From Nocardioidaceae bacterium (lineage in GTDB: Bacteria > Actinomycetota > Actinomycetes > Propionibacteriales > Nocardioidaceae), in assembly GCA_030447865.1 (NCBI GenBank), contig JAUJOD010000004.1:91440-155439 (forward strand): a stretch of DNA of 64,000 bases, given 5' to 3'. Under the pieces are notes generated by a model. That model was not told the DNA's origin. It searched no databases and worked only from the letters and a program-made list of their open reading frames with translations. Shown piece after piece: positions 52,672 through 63,355 of this stretch (position 1 is the stretch's first letter; each line of letters begins with the position of its first letter). The translations under genes were made by a program, and so were the position numbers.

Positions 52672-52750
52672 CCCTGCAGCCTAAAGCTGCACCAGACAGC
52701 CCTGCAGCCTAAAGCTGCACCAGACAGCCCTGCAGCCTAAAGCTGCACCA
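52672..52750. repeat. 28-base tandem repeat grown from the rluB 3' end
   Basis: Almost three head-to-tail copies of a 28-base unit cover the rluB-tyrA gap and the last bases of rluB. Each contains TGCAGCCTAAAGCTGCA, a six-base inverted repeat around a five-base loop, and (on the minus strand) the rluB end CAGCTTTAG with its stop codon. Transcripts would carry three small hairpins ahead of tyrA. Confidence 0.85.
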
Positions 52751-53519
52751 AGTCCAGCAGCTCCCCCAGCTCGTCGGCGGTGAGCGGCCGGACGTCACCC
52801 GCCTTCATCGTCCCGAGCCGGATGGGCCCGATCGCGGTGCGGGTCAGCCGCAGCACCGGGTGGCCGACCTCGGCCAGCAGTCGCCGTACGACATGGTTGC
52901 GTCCCTCGTGGATGACCACCTCGACGATCGAGCGGCCGGAGTGCGTGCCGATCACCCGGAAGGAGTCCACCGCGACCGGGCCGTCGGTCAGCGTGACACC
53001 CGCCAGCAGGCGGCGGCCGACCTTCGCCGACACAGTTCCCTCGACTTCAGCGACGTACGTCTTCGTGAGCTCGTACGACGGGTGGGCCAGCCCGTGCGCG
53101 AAGTCGCCGTCGTTGGTCAACACGATGAGACCGTCGGTGTCGGTGTCGAGCCGCCCAACATGGAACAGCCGCTCCGGCCGGCCGCTCAGCAGCTGCCGCA
53201 GATCGGGCCGACCGTGCTCGTCCGCCATCGTGCTGACAACGCCTCGGGGCTTGTGTGCGACCAGGTAGACGTGCGAGGCGGCGACCGGCAGCCGCTTGCC
53301 GTCGACCCGGATGACCGCTGTCTCCGGATCGACCCGAGCTCCTAGCTGCGTCACGACGCTGCCGTTGACCTCGACCCTGCCGGCTGCCATCAGGGTCTCG
53401 CAGGCGCGGCGGCTGGCGACGCCGGCCTGCGCCAGGACCTTCTGCAGCCGGACACCTTCGCCGCCATCACCTTCGGTGCGGACTTCGAAGCGGCGGTGCG
53501 GCGGGTCAGCCGTCGTCAA
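52737..53519 (-). CDS. rluB: Ribosomal large-subunit pseudouridine synthase RluB-like
   Basis: A 260-residue pseudouridine synthase with an S4 RNA-binding domain (RLQKVLAQAGVASRRACETL) and the catalytic loop LFHVGRLDTDTDGLIVLTND, whose Asp attacks uracil. Later GRNHVVRRLLAEVGHPV is typical of RsuA/RluB. No ATG or GTG precedes the conserved part in frame; TTG 53519, overlapping scpB, is the best start, with TTG 53549 as an alternative. Confidence 0.92.
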   Translation of the reverse strand: MTTADPPHRRFEVRTEGDGGEGVRLQKVLAQAGVASRRACETLMAAGRVEVNGSVVTQLGARVDPETAVIRVDGKRLPVAASHVYLVAHKPRGVVSTMADEHGRPDLRQLLSGRPERLFHVGRLDTDTDGLIVLTNDGDFAHGLAHPSYELTKTYVAEVEGTVSAKVGRRLLAGVTLTDGPVAVDSFRVIGTHSGRSIVEVVIHEGRNHVVRRLLAEVGHPVLRLTRTAIGPIRLGTMKAGDVRPLTADELGELLDLVQL

Positions 53520-54066
53520 CGTCCGCCAACTCGGGCAGGAAGGGCGCAATGTCAGGCAGCTCGTCGAGGCTCGTCAAGCCCATCCGTTCCAGGAAGTACG
53601 CCGTGGTGCCGAACAAGTGCGCGCCGCTGGACGCGTCGGTACCACACTTGTCGACCAGTCCCCTTGCGACGAGGGTCTGCATGACCGCGTCGACGTTGAC
53701 CCCGCGGATCGCCGACACGCGGGCGCGGCTGATCGGCTGCCGGTAGGCGACCACGGCCAGGGTTTCCAGCGCCGCCTGGGTCAGCCGAGCCTGCTGGCCG
53801 TCGACGACGAACCGCTCCACCACCGCCGCGTAGTCCGCGCGCGAGTAGAACCGCCAACCGGCTCCAACCTGCCTCAGGTCGAAGCCACGCCCGGCCGCGC
53901 TGTACTCAGCGGCGAGCTCAACCAGGGCCTGCTCGACCTCGGCCTGAGGGTACTCGGCCGCTTGTGCAAGGGTGATTGGGGCAAGCGGCTCGTCGGCGAT
54001 CATCAAGATCGCCTCTAGCAGCGGCTTCAGCGGCAGCCGGTCCGCCGGGGCGTCAGCCGTGGTCAT
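53506..54066 (-). CDS. scpB: Segregation and condensation protein B
   Basis: A 186-residue ScpB with paired winged-helix domains (LKPLLEAILMIADEPLAPIT; ALETLAVVAYRQPISRARVS and the RGLVDKCG turn). It joins ScpA and SMC to form the condensin that compacts and separates chromosomes. ATGA overlap with scpA. Confidence 0.95.
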   Translation of the reverse strand: MTTADAPADRLPLKPLLEAILMIADEPLAPITLAQAAEYPQAEVEQALVELAAEYSAAGRGFDLRQVGAGWRFYSRADYAAVVERFVVDGQQARLTQAALETLAVVAYRQPISRARVSAIRGVNVDAVMQTLVARGLVDKCGTDASSGAHLFGTTAYFLERMGLTSLDELPDIAPFLPELADVDDG

Positions 54067-54896
54067 GCTGGCTCCGCCACGAGCAACTCCTCGTACTCGT
54101 CGGCCACACCGACCTCACCCTTGTCGCTTCCCGTCCATCGGACGCTGAGCTCCCCGAGCGGGCTGACCTGCTCGAACGCCACGGCTCCCTCGCGAAACAG
54201 CTCCAGCAGCGCCAAGAACCGGGCGACGGTCGTCAACGTGTCCGGCGCGTCGGCGGCCAGTGCTCGAAACGTGCTGATCCGGCTCCGGCGCAGCCTTTCG
54301 ACGATCGTGGCCGCCTGGTCACGCACGCTCACCGGCGGGGCGTGCAGATGCTGCAGGGTGAAGACCGGCTCCTCCTTGGGCTGCAGTGCTGCGGCCGCCA
54401 GGGCGGCGAACTCGTCGGTTCCCAAAGCGATGAGTACGTCGGGTAGTACCGCCGTGAAGCGCTCGTCGAGTCCTCCGGTGCGGGGCACGTGCTTGGCCTC
54501 GTCGGACAGGCGCTGCTCGAAGATGCCAGCGACGTGCTTGAACGCGCGGTACTGCAGCAGCCGGGCGAACAACAGGTCCCGTGCCTCGAGCAGTGCCAGG
54601 TCCTCTTCGTCGTCGACGTGTGCCGAAGGCAGCAGCCGCACGATCTTGAGATCCAGCAAGGTCGCCGCGATGACCAAGAAACTCGTGGTCTTGTCGAGAT
54701 CCCACTCCTTCCCCATCGCCTTGACGTGGGAGAGGAAGTCGTCGGTCACCGCAGACAGCGCCACCTCGGTGATGTCGAGCTGGTGCCTGGAGATCAGCTG
54801 CAGCAGCAGGTCGAACGGGCCCTCGAAGTTGTGGAGGTGCACAGCGAACCCCGCGGCCTCGGGCGCGGGCTCGACCTGGGCGGCAACGGGGCTCAC
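54063..54896 (-). CDS. scpA: Segregation and condensation protein A (kleisin)
   Basis: A 277-residue kleisin. The N-terminal FEGPFDLLLQLISRHQLDIT contacts the SMC neck and the C-terminal winged helix (about 205-260) the SMC cap. The long acidic middle (HVDDEEDLALLEARDLLFAR) is usual. Overlaps the small RHH gene upstream by four bases. Confidence 0.95.
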   Translation of the reverse strand: MSPVAAQVEPAPEAAGFAVHLHNFEGPFDLLLQLISRHQLDITEVALSAVTDDFLSHVKAMGKEWDLDKTTSFLVIAATLLDLKIVRLLPSAHVDDEEDLALLEARDLLFARLLQYRAFKHVAGIFEQRLSDEAKHVPRTGGLDERFTAVLPDVLIALGTDEFAALAAAALQPKEEPVFTLQHLHAPPVSVRDQAATIVERLRRSRISTFRALAADAPDTLTTVARFLALLELFREGAVAFEQVSPLGELSVRWTGSDKGEVGVADEYEELLVAEPA

Positions 54897-55216
54897 TGCT
54901 CGCGCAACCGACGTACCAACGCGCTCTCGCCGCCGTCGGCCTCGACAGCTTCCAAGGCAAGGGAGATGGCAGCCCGCACAATGCGGCCCCGGTCGACAGC
55001 GAGGCCATGATGGCGGCGCAGAGTCAGCCGGGTGTGCTCGAGGTCGAGCAGTTCGTCGGCCGTGACGTAGACGGTGATCTTCTCGTCGTGCCGCACCCGA
55101 GCGCTGGGAGAGCGTCGCGCCTGCTCGTCCTCAGTCGGACCGGCGGCGCTGGGAGTCGCCGGCTGCGTCGTCTTGAACAGCTCGTCGGCTCCGGGGAGGT
55201 TCACGCGCCGGGACAC
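54893..55216 (-). CDS. Small ribbon-helix-helix-like protein between scpA and parA
   Basis: A 107-residue protein conserved at this place in actinobacteria. After a variable N-terminus, residues about 46-95 (HDEKITVYVTADELLDLEHT, RGRIVRAAISLALEAVE) show a beta strand followed by two helices as in RHH/CopG DNA-binding proteins. It overlaps parA by 16 bases and scpA by four. It may act with ParA in chromosome placement; this is inferred from position. Confidence 0.8.
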   Translation of the reverse strand: MSRRVNLPGADELFKTTQPATPSAAGPTEDEQARRSPSARVRHDEKITVYVTADELLDLEHTRLTLRRHHGLAVDRGRIVRAAISLALEAVEADGGESALVRRLREQ

Positions 55217-56193
55217 CGAGCGAGCACCTCTTTCGCGAGCTGACGGTAGGCATCAGCACCGGCTGAGCTCGTTGCGTAGGCGATCAGCGGCTCCCCTGCG
55301 ACGGTGGCTTCGGAGAACTTGACGGTACGCCGGATCACGGTGTGGAAGACGGCGTCGCCCCATCCGTTGACCAAGGTCTGGAGGACCTCGCGGCTGTGCA
55401 CGGTGCGACCGTCGTACATGGTGCCCAACAGACCCACGATCTGCAGTTTGGGGTTGAGCCTGTCCTGCACCTTGTCGATGGTGCCCTTCAGCAGGGCCAC
55501 GCCGCGCAGCGCGAAGTACTCACACTCCAGCGGCACGATGACACCGTCGGCGGCCGCCAGAGCGTTGACGGTCAGCAGCCCGAGCGAGGGCTGGCAGTCG
55601 ATCAAGATGACGTCGTAGCGCGATACTGCCGGTTCCAAGGCGCGCGCGAGCACCTGCTCGCGCGCCACCTCGTTGATCAGCTGCATCTCTGCACCGGCGA
55701 AGTCGATATTCGACGGGATCAGGTCGAGGTTCTCGATTCCGGTGTGGATGACGACGTCGTCAAGCGGCACGTCGCGCTCCATCATCAGGTGGTAGATCGT
55801 GCTGTCGACCTCGTTGGGGTTGATTCCCAGCCCGACGGTCAACGACGCCTGCGGATCAAAGTCGACAAGCAGCACCTTGCGCCCGAACTCCGCCAGCGAG
55901 GCGCCGAGGTTGATCACTGTTGTGGTCTTCCCGACGCCGCCCTTCTGGTTACACAGCGCGATCACCGTGGCCGGGCTCCGCTGGCCGACGGCAGCTTGGT
56001 CAACGGCAGCCTCCTCCACGGGAGCGCGACGAGGGCCCGGCTCCGGCAGGGCAGGAAACGGGCGACCCGTAGGCCCAAGCTCGGAGCCGGGATCCGGCAC
56101 CCGCTCGGCCGCAGCGGCCCGCGGCGCCTGCTTCGTTGCCACCCGCACGTTGGCCGGGGCTTTGGGAGGAACAGCGAATGTCGGCTCGCTCAC
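55201..56193 (-). CDS. parA: ParA/Soj-family chromosome partition ATPase
   Basis: A 330-residue ParA with deviant Walker A CNQKGGVGKTTTVINLG (near residue 85), VLLVDFDPQASLTVGLG and the switch region DVILIDCQPSLGLLTVNAL. An 80-residue disordered, Pro/Ala-rich N-terminus precedes it. GTG 56193, with AAGGG upstream, is the preferred start. It is the second ParA-type locus of actinobacteria, next to scpAB, not the origin-proximal parAB. Confidence 0.92.
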   Translation of the reverse strand: MSEPTFAVPPKAPANVRVATKQAPRAAAAERVPDPGSELGPTGRPFPALPEPGPRRAPVEEAAVDQAAVGQRSPATVIALCNQKGGVGKTTTVINLGASLAEFGRKVLLVDFDPQASLTVGLGINPNEVDSTIYHLMMERDVPLDDVVIHTGIENLDLIPSNIDFAGAEMQLINEVAREQVLARALEPAVSRYDVILIDCQPSLGLLTVNALAAADGVIVPLECEYFALRGVALLKGTIDKVQDRLNPKLQIVGLLGTMYDGRTVHSREVLQTLVNGWGDAVFHTVIRRTVKFSEATVAGEPLIAYATSSAGADAYRQLAKEVLARCPGA

Positions 56194-56298
56194 GGCACGC
56201 CCTTTCTCGGTTTGTCTACACATCGCCAAGTCTCTAGCGCGGCGACTCTAGGGCGGAGCCTGACACGCGACAAGACCCGGATAAATCTGTGCACCGGC

Positions 56299-57213
56299 TC
56301 AGCCCAACGCCCGTGGGTGCGTCGTAGCGTAGACCTCGCGGAGCCGGTCGACGGTTACCAGCGTGTACACCTGGGTGGTCGTGACGGAGGCATGGCCCAG
56401 GAGCTCCTGAACAACGCGGACGTCGGCCCCGCCATCCAGCAGATGCGTGGCGAACGAATGCCGCAACGTGTGCGGCGACACTGCAGTGCTCACCCCGGCG
56501 CGCTCCGCGGCTCGGGCCAGCACCGCCCACGCCGACTGTCGCGAGAGCCGGCCACCGCGGCCGTTGAGGAACACCGCTGCCCCGGCTTTGCCGTTGGCGG
56601 CGAGCCGGGGCCTGGACCGGGTCAGGTAGCTTCCGCACGCCTGCGCGGCGTACGACCCGAGCGGGACGATGCGCTGCTTGCTGCCCTTGCCGAGCAGCCG
56701 CACCAGGCCCGAGTCGAGGTCGAGGTCGTCGATGTCGAGGCCCACCGCCTCTGAGATGCGGGCCCCGGTGCCGTACAGGAGCTCCAGCAACGCGGCGTCG
56801 CGCGACGACAGCGCCGTGCCGCCGGCAGCGGCGGCGGACAGGATCGCTTCGACGTCGGACAACGGCAGCGCCTTGGGCAGTCGCTGCGGCGGCGCGGGCG
56901 GCTTGACCTGCGCCGCAGGGTCATGGGCCGACAACCCTTCGCGCAGCGCGAACTTGTGGAAGCCGCGGACAGCAGCAAGAGTGCGAGCGGCGCTGCTGGC
57001 ACCGAGCGGTCGGTGCGCCTCGTCCCCCTCGCGCAGCCGCATCAAGAACTCAGCCACGTCGGCCGGGCCGACGGCGTCGACCCGGTCGACCTCTCGGGTC
57101 GTGAGGAAGGCGGCGTAGCGGCGCAGGTCGCGTCGGTACGACGTCAGTGTGTTGGCTGCGAGTCCCCGCTCGACGACGAGGTGGTCGAGGTAGGTCTGCA
57201 CAGCGCGCACCAC
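56299..57213 (-). CDS. xerD: Site-specific tyrosine recombinase XerD
   Basis: A 304-residue Xer recombinase that resolves chromosome dimers at dif. The N-terminal SAM-like domain includes [20 protein letters not shown]; catalytic residues lie in [36 protein letters not shown] and [18 protein letters not shown] 57213 gives the family's usual length; the longer open frame is antisense to ald. Confidence 0.95.
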   Translation of the reverse strand: MVRAVQTYLDHLVVERGLAANTLTSYRRDLRRYAAFLTTREVDRVDAVGPADVAEFLMRLREGDEAHRPLGASSAARTLAAVRGFHKFALREGLSAHDPAAQVKPPAPPQRLPKALPLSDVEAILSAAAAGGTALSSRDAALLELLYGTGARISEAVGLDIDDLDLDSGLVRLLGKGSKQRIVPLGSYAAQACGSYLTRSRPRLAANGKAGAAVFLNGRGGRLSRQSAWAVLARAAERAGVSTAVSPHTLRHSFATHLLDGGADVRVVQELLGHASVTTTQVYTLVTVDRLREVYATTHPRALG

Positions 57214-57224
57214 GCTGTCGTGGT

Positions 57225-58340
57225 TCAGGCGAGCACCTCGTCGAGGCTGCGGAACGGCAGCTCGTGGGCGGTGGCAACTGGGGCGTAGGTGAGCTCCCCA
57301 GCGTGGGTGTTCAAGCCCAACGCAAGCGACGGGTCGGCACGCAACGCCTCGCGCCATCCCTTGTCCGCCAGCGCGACGGCGTACGGCAGCGTCACGTTGG
57401 TCAACGCGTACGTCGAGGTGTGCGGCACCGCGCCCGGCATGTTGGCCACGCAGTAGAACACCGAGTTGTGCACCCGGTACGTCGGGTCGTCGTGGGTTGT
57501 CGGCCGGGAGTCCTCGAAGCACCCGCCCTGATCGATGGAGATGTCAACGAGCACCGAGCCCGGCTTCATCCGCGACACGAGATGGTTGGAGACAAGGGTC
57601 GGCGCCTTGGCCCCGGGCACCAGCACGGCGCCGATGACGAGGTCGGCGTCGACGACGGCGTGCTCCACCTCGAAGGCGTTGGACGCCACCGTCTGCAGGT
57701 GGCCCTGGTAGATGCGGTCAGCCTGCCGCAGCTTGTCGAGGTTGCGGTCGAGCAACAGCACCTCGGCCTGCATGCCCAACGCGATGGCTGCGGCGTTCAT
57801 GCCGGAGACCCCGGCACCGATGACGACGACCTTGGCGGCGTACACCCCCGACACCCCGCCCATCAGCACTCCCCGGCCGCCGCCTTGGCGCATCAGGTGG
57901 TAAGCCCCGCACTGCGGGGCGAGCCGTCCCGCGACCTCGCTCATGGGTGCCAGCAGGGGAAGCGCTCCGTCAGGCGTCTGCACGGTCTCGTACGCGATCG
58001 ACGTCACCCCCTGCGCCAAGAGCGCGTCGGTGCACTCCCGGGACGCGGCCAGGTGGAGGTACGTGAACAGAGCCTGGCCGGCACGCATGCGCGGGTACTC
58101 CTCGGCGATCGGCTCCTTGACCTTAAGGATCAGCTCGCCAGTCTCCCAGATCTCGTCGGCGGTGCCGAGCACCTTCGCGCCCGCGGCGGCGTACTGCTCG
58201 TCGGTGATCGACGACCCCAGCCCGGCACCGGACTGCACGAGGACGTCGTGGCCCCGGGTCGACAGCTCGTGGACCCCAGCTGGGGTGATCGCCACCCGAT
58301 ACTCGGAGTTCTTGACCTCGGTGGGTACGCCGATCTTCAT
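57225..58340 (-). CDS. ald: Alanine dehydrogenase
   Basis: A 371-residue NAD-dependent enzyme interconverting L-alanine and pyruvate plus ammonia. The start [20 protein letters not shown] is typical. Lys in LILKVKEP, His in FTYLHLAAS and the dinucleotide site [20 protein letters not shown] are present. Length equals the usual 371. It lies 15 bases after pyrG and 11 before xerD. Confidence 0.96.
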   Translation of the reverse strand: MKIGVPTEVKNSEYRVAITPAGVHELSTRGHDVLVQSGAGLGSSITDEQYAAAGAKVLGTADEIWETGELILKVKEPIAEEYPRMRAGQALFTYLHLAASRECTDALLAQGVTSIAYETVQTPDGALPLLAPMSEVAGRLAPQCGAYHLMRQGGGRGVLMGGVSGVYAAKVVVIGAGVSGMNAAAIALGMQAEVLLLDRNLDKLRQADRIYQGHLQTVASNAFEVEHAVVDADLVIGAVLVPGAKAPTLVSNHLVSRMKPGSVLVDISIDQGGCFEDSRPTTHDDPTYRVHNSVFYCVANMPGAVPHTSTYALTNVTLPYAVALADKGWREALRADPSLALGLNTHAGELTYAPVATAHELPFRSLDEVLA

Positions 58341-58354
58341 GTGCTGCAACCTAC

Positions 58355-60109
<1,755 letters not shown>

Positions 60110-60148
60110 CTAGCAAGGCCGCAGGCGACGCCGGCATGCCACGCCTCC

Positions 60149-61093
60149 TCAGTCCTCGACGGGCGCGAGCCCCGGTGGCAGCCGGATGCCGCTGGGTGAG
60201 GTGCCGAACTCCCACGGCTGCCCGTTCGCGGTGGCGGCCAGTGCGTAGACCGCCGCGATCTGCCCGGCCGGACTGGCGATGACGTTGAGGGTCGACAGCG
60301 GCACATCCGTTGGCCGCCCGACCTCGCCCAACGCGGTCAACAACCCGCCGGGTGAGCTTGCGGAGGGTGGGCCTGCCACCAGTGCTCCGTCACTGGCGGT
60401 GGCGACCGTTGTCGCGAGCTGAGCCGAGATGACATTGGAGGCAGTCGCCGCCGCGCTCCGGGTGGGAGCGGCCCCAGGAGCGAGGATCAGCACCAAAGCG
60501 CCGCGGCGAAGGGGCGGCTCCCGGGTCGAGACCAGCCGCGCACCCTCCAGCTCCGCGTGGATGTCGGCCGCCTCCTCGTCGAACTCGGTGTCCTGCCCGC
60601 GCCCAACGTAGGCCCGGGCCACGAGCGCGCTGATGCGTTCGTACGTCGGCGCCCCGGCGAGCTGCGGAAGGTCGTCGCGGCCTTGCAGCGAGCCGTCGGC
60701 CACGCTGTCGACGTACGCCTTCTTGGCCGGGTCGATCAGGTCGGGTGAGAGATGTGCGGTCACCGTGACCGTCGCCCCGGCCTGGGCGATCGCGTCGCTG
60801 ACCCCGGCAACCGTCGAATCGGGCACCGTCGGCAGCACCAGCAGCGCCACGGTCCGCCCCGCGAGCTGGTCGCGCACAACTCGCCGACTAGTCGCCTCGC
60901 TCACGGCGTCGTCGAAGAGCTGCTGCCGGCGCAGCGAGGTGATCGTCTGGCTCAGCTGGGAGGTACGGGAACTGACCGCCTGCTCGTCGGGTTCCAGCCG
61001 GCCCTGCAGCGGACCGCCGCCGAGAGCGATGCCAGCAGCGAGCGCCGTACACACAGCCAGGACGAAGAACAGGTAACGACGAAGCGTGATCAT
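60149..61093 (-). CDS. mctB: MctB-like membrane protein (copper transport family)
   Basis: A 314-residue protein with one N-terminal membrane helix (YLFFVLAVCTALAAGIALGG), a coiled coil (SSRTSQLSQTITSLRRQQLF) and an alpha/beta domain outside or inside the membrane. Family and gene order (steA-mctB-pyrG) match the actinobacterial MctB proteins first linked to copper export; that role is from the family. ATG 61093 overlaps the steA stop. Confidence 0.88.
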   Translation of the reverse strand: MITLRRYLFFVLAVCTALAAGIALGGGPLQGRLEPDEQAVSSRTSQLSQTITSLRRQQLFDDAVSEATSRRVVRDQLAGRTVALLVLPTVPDSTVAGVSDAIAQAGATVTVTAHLSPDLIDPAKKAYVDSVADGSLQGRDDLPQLAGAPTYERISALVARAYVGRGQDTEFDEEAADIHAELEGARLVSTREPPLRRGALVLILAPGAAPTRSAAATASNVISAQLATTVATASDGALVAGPPSASSPGGLLTALGEVGRPTDVPLSTLNVIASPAGQIAAVYALAATANGQPWEFGTSPSGIRLPPGLAPVED

Positions 61094-62271
61094 CGCAGCC
61101 GTTCCCGACACCATTCGTAGGCCGATGTTGACCAGGTGTCGATCACGTCCCACCAGCCCTGCCCGACCGGGGTGGTGGCAACCGCGGCAGCAACAACACC
61201 GAGCGCGAGCAGGACGACGAGCGCCACCCACCACCCGCGGATGCGGTTCTGGTAGACCTGCGCGACAGCCTTGGCGTCGACGAGCCGCGAACCGACAGCT
61301 GCGCGGGTCAGAAATGCGCTCGCCATGCCGGAGCGGCCCTTGTCGAGAAACTCGGGCAACGAAGAATGCGATCCCACCATCACGATCAGGGCCGCGTCGT
61401 GAGAGTGCGCCAGCAGCAAGGCGGCGTCCTCAGCGGTGCCGCTGCCGGCGAAGGTCGCGGCCTTCACGCCGAGGCGTTCCAGCCGGTCGCGACCCCGCAA
61501 CCGGCCATCGTGCGACACGTGCGCCACCACCTCGGCGCCACAGCGCAGTGCTGCGTCAGAAATCTCGTCGGCCTCGGTGACAATCAGGTCGGGCCGGTAG
61601 CCCGCCTCCAACAGCGCATCGGCGCCGGCGTCGACGCCGAGCAGCAGCGGTGAGTTCTCGCGGATGTACGTCTTCAGCGCGGCGAGGTCGTCGCGGTAGC
61701 TGAAAGCCCGCACTACCACCAGCACGTGCCGACCGTCGATCGGGGTGGTGAGCGAGGGTACGCCGGCACCGTCGAGCAAGACGTCCCGCTCGCGCCGCAA
61801 ATAGTCCACCGCGTTGGCGCTGAACGCCTCGAGCTGGCTGGCCATGCCATCCTTGGACGCCTCGAGCGCGGTCGCAACAGTGCGGTGGTCCTGGCGGACC
61901 CCGCAGGCGACGGCGGTGTCGCCTTTGTAGACCGTGTCGCCATCGATGCGCACCGGGTCGCCGTCGTTGATGGCCGTGAAGGCGTCCTGCCCCACGTTGT
62001 CGACGAGCACGACCCCCGCATCAAGGAGCGCCTGCGGACCGAGGTTCGGATAGCGCCCCGAGATCGACGGGGCGAGGTTCACGACGCCGGCGACCCCCGC
62101 ATCCACCAACGCCATAGCGGCGCCTCTGTCGATGTCGACGTGGTCGATGACCGCGATGTCACCAGGGCGGGCCCGCTTGGCGAGGTTCCTGGTACGTCGG
62201 TCCAGCCGGGCGGTGCCGGTGACGCCGGGCGGCACAGCCAGACGCGACCTGCGCAAAGACGTCAGTTTCAT
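61090..62271 (-). CDS. steA: SteA-like cytokinetic-ring protein
   Basis: A 393-residue protein with a thiamin-pyrophosphokinase-like domain (VLVVVRAFSYRDDLAALKTY, LLEAGYRPDLIVTEADEISD) and one C-terminal membrane helix (WWVALVVLLALGVVAAAVAT). SteA, with SteB, helps daughter-cell separation in Corynebacteriales and is widespread in actinobacteria. ATG 62271 is preferred to the longer start. Usually recN precedes it; here nadK does. Confidence 0.9.
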   Translation of the reverse strand: MKLTSLRRSRLAVPPGVTGTARLDRRTRNLAKRARPGDIAVIDHVDIDRGAAMALVDAGVAGVVNLAPSISGRYPNLGPQALLDAGVVLVDNVGQDAFTAINDGDPVRIDGDTVYKGDTAVACGVRQDHRTVATALEASKDGMASQLEAFSANAVDYLRRERDVLLDGAGVPSLTTPIDGRHVLVVVRAFSYRDDLAALKTYIRENSPLLLGVDAGADALLEAGYRPDLIVTEADEISDAALRCGAEVVAHVSHDGRLRGRDRLERLGVKAATFAGSGTAEDAALLLAHSHDAALIVMVGSHSSLPEFLDKGRSGMASAFLTRAAVGSRLVDAKAVAQVYQNRIRGWWVALVVLLALGVVAAAVATTPVGQGWWDVIDTWSTSAYEWCRERLR

Positions 62272-62333
62272 CGGAGGCAATCCTGCCCCAACGCCGGGCC
62301 GCCGGCAGGCATCTAGGACCGCCGCGCGTGGCG

Positions 62334-63263
62334 TTAGTCTCCCCGGCGGCGGCGTTGCGCCGCACCCCGCCAGCCAGCAACCGGCAGCTCGAACTTGGCT
62401 ACCAGGCGGTCAGTGAACGGAGCCTGGTGCAGGCGGGCCAGCCGCACCGGTCGGGCGCCGCGTCGTACCTCCACCCGCGCGCCCGACGGCAGGTCGACGG
62501 TGCGGCGACCGTCGCACCACAGCACGCCCCCGACGGCACTGCCGGCCAGCACCTCCGCAGCGAGTACTGAGTCCGGCGAGGCGACCATTGGCCGGGCGAA
62601 CAACGCGTGGGCGCTGATCGGGACCAGCAGCAGTGCTTCCACCTCTGGCCACACGACGGGTCCGCCGGCGCTGAACGCGTACGCCGTCGACCCGGTCGGC
62701 GTTGCGAACACGACGCCGTCACACCCCCAGCGCGACAGCGGCCGGTCGTCGATCTCGACGACCACCTCGAGCAGCCGCTGGCGGCCCGCCTTCTCGATAG
62801 TTGCCTCGTTCAAGGCCCACCCCTCGGCGATCTTCGTGCCCTCGGAGCTGACCACGACGTCCACGGTCATCCGCTCCTCGACGACGTAGGCCCCGGCGAT
62901 GATTGCGTCGACTGTGGTGTCGAGATCGTCCTGCTCAGCCTCCGCCAAGAAACCAACGTGACCGAGGTTGATGCCCAGCAGAGGGGTCCCCGCCAACCGG
63001 GTCAGCTCAGCGGCCCGCAAGATCGTCCCGTCGCCGCCTATCACCACCGCGATCTCGCTGCCGCTCGCCGCGTCAGCATCGGGGTAGACCTCCACGGCCC
63101 CGCCGATCCCCAGGTCAACGGACTCCTCGCTGAGAAGCCGCACAGTGATCGATGAGTCGATCAGCCGCTTCGTCACCGCCCGAGCCACCTCGACCGCGTT
63201 CGCCCGCCCGGTGTGCACAACAAGCAACACCGTGCGCCCAGCATCGGAGGCAGAAGACGTCAC
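62334..63263 (-). CDS. nadK: NAD kinase
   Basis: A 309-residue enzyme making NADP. The GGDGT motif is in IAVVIGGDGTILRAAELTRL, with NLGHVGFLAE and TPTGSTAYAFSAGGP later. The C-terminus is longer than the family average and ends in Arg-rich residues. It lies downstream of tlyA with repeats between. Confidence 0.96.
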   Translation of the reverse strand: MTSSASDAGRTVLLVVHTGRANAVEVARAVTKRLIDSSITVRLLSEESVDLGIGGAVEVYPDADAASGSEIAVVIGGDGTILRAAELTRLAGTPLLGINLGHVGFLAEAEQDDLDTTVDAIIAGAYVVEERMTVDVVVSSEGTKIAEGWALNEATIEKAGRQRLLEVVVEIDDRPLSRWGCDGVVFATPTGSTAYAFSAGGPVVWPEVEALLLVPISAHALFARPMVASPDSVLAAEVLAGSAVGGVLWCDGRRTVDLPSGARVEVRRGARPVRLARLHQAPFTDRLVAKFELPVAGWRGAAQRRRRGD

Positions 63264-63270
63264 GCTCCTA

Positions 63271-63355
63271 CTGTCTCACTGCGGGCGCCGTCTTACTGCG
63301 GGCGCTGTCTCACTGCGGGCGCTGTCACACCGCGGGCCCTGTCTCACTGCGGACC
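63271..63355. repeat. Five 17-base tandem repeats grown from the tlyA 3' end
   Basis: Units at 63271, 63288, 63305, 63322 and 63339, consensus CTGTCTCACTGCGGGCG with one to three changes per copy. The last unit overlaps the tlyA stop codon (TCA at 63344-63346). The array fills the gap between tlyA and nadK. No spacer-repeat pattern, so not CRISPR. Confidence 0.9.

Noticed and set aside
63271..63355. Possible CRISPR array
   Set aside because: Repeats are 17 bases with no spacers and start from the tlyA 3' end; no cas genes.
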